From positions 6,600,029 through 6,622,528 of the forward strand of contig CM022668.1 in assembly GCA_012295275.1 (NCBI GenBank): a DNA stretch of 22,500 nt, read 5' to 3'. Made by a program: the position numbers and the translations under genes. Shown here piece after piece: positions 1 through 9,691 of the stretch (positions are counted from its first letter, which is position 1; every line of letters starts with the position of its first letter). The notes beneath the pieces are model-generated. The model was given only the letters and a program-made list of their open reading frames with translations, was not told the DNA's origin and searched no databases. Source of the stretch: Chrysomallon squamiferum (taxonomy: Eukaryota > Mollusca > Gastropoda > Neomphalida > Peltospiridae).

Positions 1-155
1 CAAAATGGAATTCTCTTTCACCAAATGCACTCTCTCCTATTTATCTCTTTCTCAAACACAGCCACCCACACAAACAATCACACCAACTCTTTCTATCTCA
101 TCTGAACACAACATCTTTCACTGTCTGACAAAAATACTGTTTCTGTGGCTGTTAC
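1..155. other. Intron or further VWD sequence, no recognised feature
   Basis: This stretch lies 3' of exon 12 on the minus strand. It is pyrimidine-rich on the plus strand and holds no module that I can match to VWD. The next exon of the gene must lie to the left of the window. Confidence 0.4.
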
Positions 156-219
156 CTTGAAGTCAAAGGCAGTACTAGAAAACAGCACAAAGGTGCCAAG
201 AGTGTACAGTTCATATTTT
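156..219 (-). CDS. VWDE-like: VWDE-like exon 12: VWD domain continuation, frame off by one base
   Basis: After a good TTTTTCCAG acceptor the frame that fits VWD is KYELYTLGTFVLFSSTAFDF-K, ending at GTAACA. That frame needs AAA to follow the acceptor directly, but four A are present, giving 64 bp rather than 63. Joined in phase 0 as written, the first codons are AAA ATA TGA, a stop. See the findings for explanations. The 3' end is uncertain: the frame stays open for 18 more codons past GTAACA, to about position 99, so a longer exon is possible. Confidence 0.72.
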
Positions 220-3200
220 CTGGAAAAAAAATTAAAATTTTTTAAATAATAAAAAAAAAAAAAAAAAATAGAAAGATCAAAAAAGAAAGAAATGAAAAGG
301 TGAAAAATATTTAACAATGATTACATTTACAGCACATTTGTCAAAACAAAATTTAAAAAGAGAAAATGTTGATGAAAGAATGAAACAAATGTGAGAAAAG
401 CAAAAAAACAAAAGATGATGTTGAAAGATTCAATCAGAAATGGAATTCTTTTGAAATTCTGAATGCAGAATTAGAGAAAAAGAACATACTAAAAGATATT
501 TAAATTAAAAAAAGAAATGAAATAAAATAAAATCGAAGCACTCACAATGTTAATAATATTAATTATGAATACCAAATAAATTAAAAAATTAAAATGATAA
601 TAACAATAATAATTTTAATGAAGTAGTTTACTTACTGGAAAGTCAAATGTAATAACATGAGGATCATTAAAAATGTAACATTCTCCATATGGTACATCTT
701 CCAGCTTTACCTGCAAAACATTTGATAGAAAAATAAAAAGTAAAATTCTAAAATTATTAAAATGATATTAAACTTGTAAAGTGATCAAAATGAACCATTT
801 AATGATAAAGAATATGTGAAACATTTGGATAAAAAACCAGAAATGCTAACTTGGTGGATTTTAATTTCAACCAAAAGTAAAAAATTTAATGTAATAAATT
901 TTTTTTTTTTTTTTTTTTTATTTTAAAAAGATTTTAAAATGATTTTTGTTTCAGTATGAACTATAATATACTCTACTGCCATATTTTATAATCATGGAAC
1001 ATACCCATGCACAATATATTTAAAATGCTGCTTTAATGAAACACAGTTTAAATATATTGTCCACACTTCCACAGTTTTATTTTGTAATTAATACTAAAAA
1101 ATATAACAACAACAGAATACAATAAATTCCTGAATGCCACTATTTTTCTGTAATTATAACATCATTACTTACAGGACAGACTTATCTGTCCTGAAGATTT
1201 TTCTCCTACCATCAGACAAATTTTAGTTATATACCCATAATGTATATAAAGATGTCACAACACCAGATGTGAAGGTGTGAAATTATAAGCATTTAAATCT
1301 TTTATAAGAGTTTTCATACTTTGTAATAAGCAGGACAGAACACAAAAAACAGTAAAGAATATCTTGGAAATACAAAGAATTTTATTGTAAGGTTTATTCA
1401 TACCATTACAGGTGCATTTTAGGAAAGTACTTCAAAGAATAATCACAGTATTCCTTGAATAAAACATAACAAACAAAAACAGATTAAAAATCTACCTACA
1501 TCGACATTAACTGTGGTCTGATTCCAAATTCCCCGGTCAAAGTCGCTGACCACTGCAGCTATGGTTGCCCCTTGTCCAGTGGGCGTGTCCTCGAAGTTGG
1601 GTAGGAGTCTGGCCTCAATGATCTGTCTTCCACACAGTTCGTTCTCACAGACTCTGTCGGTTATTTCAAAGTAACACGTCGACAGTCGAATCCGAGGAAA
1701 TTCTAAACCAACTACAAACAACAAACAAATGTTGATACACAAACATCTGGTTCTGATGATGATGATATTAATTATTATTATCATAATTCATTACTATTAT
1801 CATTATTTTTTTATTATTATTATTATCATCATCATCATCATCATCATTATTATGGTTATCATTACTGTTGTTATTTTTATTGTTTCTGTTCTTATTGTTA
1901 TGGTTGTTGTAATGTTTACAGTAATAGTATCAACAGCTATAGTAGCAGTAGTACTAGTTGTGCTAGTTGTAGTGTTGGTAGTAGTAGTAACTGTAGCAGA
2001 AATAGTAATATTATTATTCTTAATATTATTACAAAATATAAAAATAATTTTCTTTTTTTATTACTACAATTGTTTTCAGTTTATAACTACAAAGACATGG
2101 GATTATATTTAGATGAATAATTAAATGAATGTACAAATATTTAATGAAAATAATAATAATAAAAAAGAAACCTAATTTCACACATTGCTCCACTCTTATC
2201 AGTTAGCAGTAAGTGATATCTTATATGCACCTTCCCACAGACAAACAGACAATAAATTCATAACACAATGTTTTGTACACAAATCATGGGGCACTATGAT
2301 AGTAAATCAATCCAAATATCCCACAATGCCTCAGTCCTATGCCCTAACCACTTAACAACATCATATTCGAAAAGAAAGAAATAACAAAAACATTTTTTTT
2401 ATCTAAAATGATTATTTTAAAATATGATATAAAGTTTCTTACCTTGTCCAAACACCAGCAGTGACACCCCAATCTTGCACTGTCCAGGGTAAGTACCCAC
2501 CGCACACACAGGGGGGATAGTGGAGTAGAAAGTGATGTTACCCAGACTTCCATCTTCCTTCAGCGACAAAGTGCTGTCGTCTGCCTGTAATAAAACCATT
2601 ATCTTTGATCTAACGAGTTTTTCAGTAGATTACAGGGTTCTGTAAATATTCATCTATTTGGTTATGGCAATAATTAAACTGTCATAATTAAATTAACAAA
2701 AATGATAGCCAAACCAGAAGTTTCAAATTTGGCATAAATAAACTACTCAAATACATTATAAACTCTTGTGTACAATTTATACTTCCACAATGATTGCTTT
2801 ATTTAGAACTGATCCCAATCTTTGTTAATAATAAAGGTTAAAATATATAAAATATATATATATATATATATCATATATTTATTACACATGCAACTGCCAT
2901 TTTTCATATAAACTTTCCTAATAAAATGCATAAAAAATATTGTATATTTACATGTAACTCCTATTTTTTGTATTACCTTTGTTAATGAGGATATACAAAA
3001 TAAATATTATACATTTATAAGTCTAATAAAGCATAAAAAAGATATATATATATTTGTAAGGAAGTGCCATTTTTCATATACTAATGATGTTATTTCACTA
3101 TTTAAAACAAAGGTAAATATCATACTCATTGAATTTTCTTCAGTATATTATCTTAATTATTATATTATTTTATTATTAACAAAGATTTGTACAAAAAAGT

Positions 3201-3505
3201 AAATTAGAACAAGTATAAAAACTAGTTGTTTTAACCACCGTGTGCTTGTATAACTTAAATATAATTAATTACTAAATTTTATAAACTAAATGAAACAAAA
3301 TATAAATTTAAACTAAGGCAAATTAAATATAATAATTGAAGTAAATAAAACAAAATCAAACTAAATTTAAAAGAAATAAAACTCAATTCAGTTTTATCAC
3401 TTACCTTTAATCCAAGAAAAAATGGGTCACTTTGGATTTCAGGATCAACATCTCCTCTTCTGAATATGTTGCCTACACTCAGAATACAATACACCTACAA
3501 ATAAC

Positions 3506-3560
<55 letters not shown>

Positions 3561-5843
3561 TGAAGAAAAAAATAAAAATAAAAATAACAATAACAACAGC
3601 AGTAATAATGATGATGACTGAATATAATAGTAATAATAATCATAATGATGATGATAATTATAATAATATGAAGAATACAAAGAAGTTGAAAATACAGTAA
3701 AAATATGATAAAAAGAAAAACAATAATGATAACAACAAATAAAAATAATAAACCTATGGCAACAATGTCAAAAATAAATTGTAAATAAACTAAAACTGAA
3801 AGAAACAAAGAATGGTTTATTTTAATTCTAGAAATTACCTACTGTTTCATTAAAAGCATTAAATAACAACAGTAAATACATTTTAATTAATAACTGTATT
3901 TTCCACATTCAGAATCCACTTCTGCATTCTTTGGTTTGGTCATGTGACTTTTTTTTTCTATTTTAAATTATAAAAATCAGTTTCAGTTTAAAATTTCTAT
4001 ATCCTTTACCAGAAAACAACCCCTGTTTCTGAAATATTTACCCTGCCCCATTTTAAAATTAAAAAATAATCAACTTAACTGTTTCCCCTGGAAAGACATC
4101 TCGTCCTACTTGAAGAATATCGTCAGGGGAGCTAACTCCCTTTTTCACAACTATCTCTGACCCATCTCGAGTGCTCCTGTACCAGAAGTATTTGACCTTG
4201 ACCCCAGGAAGTGATGTCAGTGACAAATCTGTGTGACATTCCAGATGAACAAAATCCTTGGATATCTTCACCTTGACCTTTGGCTTTTTAAGTTCAATGG
4301 AATCAGCTAGAACTGAAATATTTAAATTAAGTTTGACTTTATATCTTATTATTGTGGTTGTTATTGTGTTGTTGTTTTTGTTGTTGTTGTTGTTCTTGTC
4401 ATGTTGTTGTTGTTGCTGTTGTTCTTAAAATTATTATTATTAATGTTAACATCAGTATCATTGTGATTATTATTATTATTACTAATTTATTATTATTAAT
4501 GTTATTAACTTCTTGTTACCATTATCACCATCATTATTATTATCATTATCATTATCATTATTCATTATCATTATCATTATCATTATCAGTAAAAATATTA
4601 TTATCTTTAATGGGAAAATGAGTTTAAGAAATATAATTATTTTCTTATTTTTTTCACTCTTTCTCTTTCTTTTTATTTTCTTGCCCCAAACAATAAAATA
4701 ATTAGCTGGAAATTTAAAGAACTTTTTAAAGACCATTCATTCCTGACAACACAGATATAGTTTAACTAATAACCCTGTATTCACTGATAATAACTTCTGT
4801 TTATAAATGATTGTGAAAACAGTTCTGTACTTACCTATACACTGCTGTACATTTTTGTTATAAACCTGACCATTTGGACAGGGAGCAATCAGAAGGGCAG
4901 GACCTAATAAATAAAAACTGAAAAGTTTAGTCTTAATTAAAAATATTTAAAAAAAACTAAAATTCCTGTAATGAGTAAGAATTGTTTTTATTTTTATATA
5001 TAATCCAGCAGTGAGGATAAGAAATAAATTTGATGCTGCAGTCATTGAATACTATATAGAATGAATCCCAGACTGAACAAATTTGTAAATTTAATAAAAA
5101 TTTGCCATCATCAAAAATAGTCATCTTGGCATGAAATTCTCTTTACAAAAAAAAAAAAAAAAATAAAAAAAAAAAAAAATAAAAATTAAGTAACAGAGAT
5201 AGAAGTGATATGAAAATAAACTTTATAACATCAGAAATATGAATATTTTCATAATTAAAAATCTCCAAAATAAAACTTAATCAGTGATTTGATGTAGACG
5301 GTGAAAATTAATATTTCTGTTAATAATCAGAATTTTTTAGTTTTCATACCTACACATTTTCCTTTTTCAGAATCAAAAACCTCTCCATCTTTGCATGTTG
5401 GTAATGGGACTGAAATTAAATTATTAATAATATTTAATAAATTAAAATTGTGAAACTATTAATTAAAAAAGGAAAATGAAAAAATGATATAAAAGAAAGC
5501 AAATCAGTACCAGTACCATAAAAAATTAAAAGAAAAAAAAAAAAAAAAGACTGAAAATCAGTAAAATAAAATTATTATTTGTTTATTCTCATATAAACAA
5601 ATATTTATAATTTTATTTGTTTAAAAAATAATTTTTTTTTCCCATAATACAGAAAAAGAAGGTAATATAAAACAATAATACTAATAATGAAAAAAAATAC
5701 AAGAAGAAGTAATAGAAATTGCAGAGAGAAAAATAAGAAAATATAAGAAATAATAATTGAATTACCTTTACATCTTTTTAATTTTTCATTGTAAACTTCA
5801 CCAATTCCACATTTTGGAATCTTATCTAAATGAAATAAAAATG

Positions 5844-5875
<32 letters not shown>

Positions 5876-5896
5876 CAAATATAATTATACTTACAA

Positions 5897-5950
<54 letters not shown>

Positions 5951-6390
5951 TGTTTGTATGAATATACTTAATGATAATTTACAGTCATCATAAGAAATGT
6001 AAAGATACTTAACAGCTAGAAATATAAAGTTTGATGAAAGTTTAATAAATAAATAAATTAATTAAATAATTATTAAAATTTCTATTGCTCAATGTAATTA
6101 TGTTAAGAAACATACATTTTTATATTACTTTTAACAAAATTAAGCTCTTTCCCTTTTTTCTCTTTACAGTAAAGTAATTTAGTAAAGGTTTAATACAAAA
6201 ACTGAAGAATGATTTTAATTAAATGTATTTGTAGTACAAACCTACACATTTCCCTGTTGTTTTGTTTAGTACCTGATCATCTTCACACACAGAATCTGGA
6301 ACTAATAGAGATTAGTAATAATATAACAACAACAACCACAACAAATAATAACAAATAACAATAATAAGAAAGAGAAGAAGAAAAAAAAAA

Positions 6391-6439
<49 letters not shown>

Positions 6440-8351
6440 TAACAATGTTGATAGAAATAATTAATTTTTATTAATTTTAAAATTAAAATAAATAAAATAA
6501 ATATTTGGGGCCAGGTAAAATGGAACCATGAGATACTAATCTTTTAATATGCAACATAATCAGTAAAATCATTTGTGTGAATAGAAATATATCCTGAAAT
6601 CTGTTTCCATATATATATATATATATATATATTTTTTTATTGGTAGATATTTATTTCTGAAAACTTAAATGTTGTGTGTTACTCAAATAGACCACTGTTT
6701 GTCTGAATTCATTTCACCTGAGTCAAAGGTATATAAAAAATAAAACAAAGCTGTTAATATCAATACAAAAAATAACAAACTGTTTAATTAAAGTTTATAT
6801 ATAATAATAATAATAATAATAAAATGTGTTACATAACTGAAAGATAATTATAAATTAAATTTTTATGATTAAGTCATGCAGAATTATCTAAAATAAATTT
6901 GATAATTAAAATATTAAGTTAAATGTTTTCTCTGAAATAAATCTTAAATTAAAACAATAAATTATACTGCATTCTATAAAATAAAACTTACAATTAAGAA
7001 AATATGATATATATTTTTTATTTTAAATTTTTACAGAAATAATAATTACAATTAACAAAATATTATTTTTCAGATTCATAGATTTTGCCAGAACAAAATT
7101 ACAGTTAACAGAATAACACATTTTTCAGTTATTGACATCTGGTCAAAAATAAAACTTACAGTCTGCACAGTAAGCTATACTGCATCCTCCTGGAGACTGC
7201 AGACGATAGATAAAAAAATCTCCACAGTTGTGAACATGGACTGAGAACGAATAAAAACAACAATCTCGTTTTTGTCCCGGAATTGTCCATGAAGCACAAG
7301 CGCGTCCGAATTTCTGTTTTCCCTTGCTTGGGAGATTTCCGCCTATGTCCAACCAAACAGGTGCCTGAGTACCACAATGAAACGTCTGTAAAATCAAATA
7401 AATTTTAAACTTTAAGACGGTTTAGCTAACAGTTTGTAGGTTTTTATGTATACTATAAAGTCAAACAATTTATTAACGCTGTAAATAAAAATCTCCATTA
7501 TGGAGGAGAGAACATTTTTTTAGTCTCAGTTTTCTAATTTTTGTTTTTATTATTATTATTCGAAGAAAATTTTAAAAAATACCTGTTATAATATGCATAA
7601 TGGGTACGAAATTTTATTCATAGATGCCCTTCTCTCTTTAGCAAAAATTAGTAACGATATTATTATTTTAAGTTATCTCCCTTCAAACATTGTGATTGGT
7701 TCAAAACTAAAAGTGTTTTGTTCTGTTTATTTTATTTTATTACATTCATTGTTTCGTTTTGATGTTTAAGTTTCACAGGTTTTTTTGCGTAAAATGAATG
7801 AACGAATGAATGAATGAATAAGTAAATAAATAAATATTGTATTCTTTTGTATTGAAGTACATAAAAACATTTGTAGTAGTTTAAATTAATAACGTGACTG
7901 GGGAAGTTAAGAAAGTATTAAACGGAAATGGAGAAAAGTAGTAAAAGAAAATCTAAAAAAACCAACAAAAAACAAATAGGATAAAAATAAAAAATAAAAA
8001 TATAAATGTAAGAAAGAAAGAAAGGAAAAGACAAAAGTTAATAATTTATGATAATGAATCACAAGAATTCTGTGGAATGTTCTTTACTCAGTTTCGTTTT
8101 AAAAAGGTATTTTTACCCTAATTTAAAATTCAATCCTGCCTGCAAACTTAGAAAACATGACGCAAATGATTCAGTTCTTGTTCTTTTTTTTTTTTTTTTT
8201 TTTTTTTTGCATCGGTAATTATGATTTAAATGTTAGAAAAATACATCCACAGCTAAATCAGGATGGAATGTCGAATACATAAATCATATTTTTTCATTTC
8301 AAAGCAACACCTGCTGTAGACATGCTTATGATGTAATACAACGAAACTAAT

Positions 8352-8437
<86 letters not shown>

Positions 8438-9645
8438 AGAAAGGAAGAGAAAAAGAAAAGAGGAAACAGAGATACGAGAGACAGAGAGAGAAAGGGATAG
8501 ACGGATGGATTCAGAGAGAGAGACACATACACAGAGATAATTTATTATAAACATTTTGAGTGACATTTTGTTATATATATATATATATAAATCTTATATA
8601 AATAAATACATAATAAATAAATAAATTACCGTATATACTTGTGTATAAGTCGAATTTTTGGGAGACTATATTAAGGTAATATTTTGGGGGTTGACTTATA
8701 CATAGGTAATGTAGCTGTTAAAGAGTCGCCATTTTGACTATTTTTTGCTACGGGATGCATCTAAAATAATCGCGGTCTTTCAGCTTTTCAAAAATATAAT
8801 TTTATCATATAAAAAATTTTGAAAAATTAAATAACAAAACCAAATATGAATGTAAAACATGATATTCTTCCGTTTAATTAAAAAACATTTTAAAGCGAGA
8901 AAAAGTACGGCGTTAAAAATCTAGGACTTTTCAAATTGCACTAAATATCGGTTAATTTTAAACAAAACTCACTTTTTTGTAAAGAATTTGGTGAAATAAT
9001 ATTGCAATCGTCATTTTTACCGACAAATCGACTAAATATAACGGTAAGTTAGGTCTCCATGTTAGACCTATTACATTAAAGAGATACTATTTATGATACA
9101 TTTAGGCTATAGCTCGTATAATACATGCATTTACGTTATTATGGTATGTTCGTGCAAGTTACAGCTCGTGCAAGTTATGTTACAGTAGGCGTAGGCCTTC
9201 ATGGCACTGTCACACTGGTCTAAAAATAGTGACGGTGCCTGGAATCTACAGTCGACTTATACACAATTAATACCTAAAAAATGACGCAATTTTTGGTCTT
9301 AAAATACACATCGACTTATACATAAGGTCGCCTTGTACACAAGTAATTAATTAAAATAAACCAAACAAAAAAAACAAAAACAAAAAAAAAAGACAAAGTC
9401 CTTTTAAAAAAAGTAAAGAAAAAAATGTTTTCCAGTTAATTAAATTTTTCTGTAAATAATTAATATTTTTTTAATGTAAAATGTTAGTGTAAAAAGCTAA
9501 TATTTTTGAAAGGGTGGATTTAGAGAAAAGAAGGCGATATCATTTGACGAGGAATATAACTGTTCATTAATTTATTGTTTTTATTATTTTGATGAAATAT
9601 TATTATTTTATTTCTTTAATACTTTTTTTTTTTTTTTTTTTTGTA

Positions 9646-9691
<46 letters not shown>

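Noticed and set aside
1755-2112. Plus-strand Ile/Val-rich 'membrane protein'
   Set aside because: Produced by ATT, ATC and GTT/GTA triplets inside an intron of the minus-strand gene.
8294-8566. Ser-Leu repeat protein
   Set aside because: Frame across a pure GA array; the same artefact occurs at the TC array near 20.4 kb.
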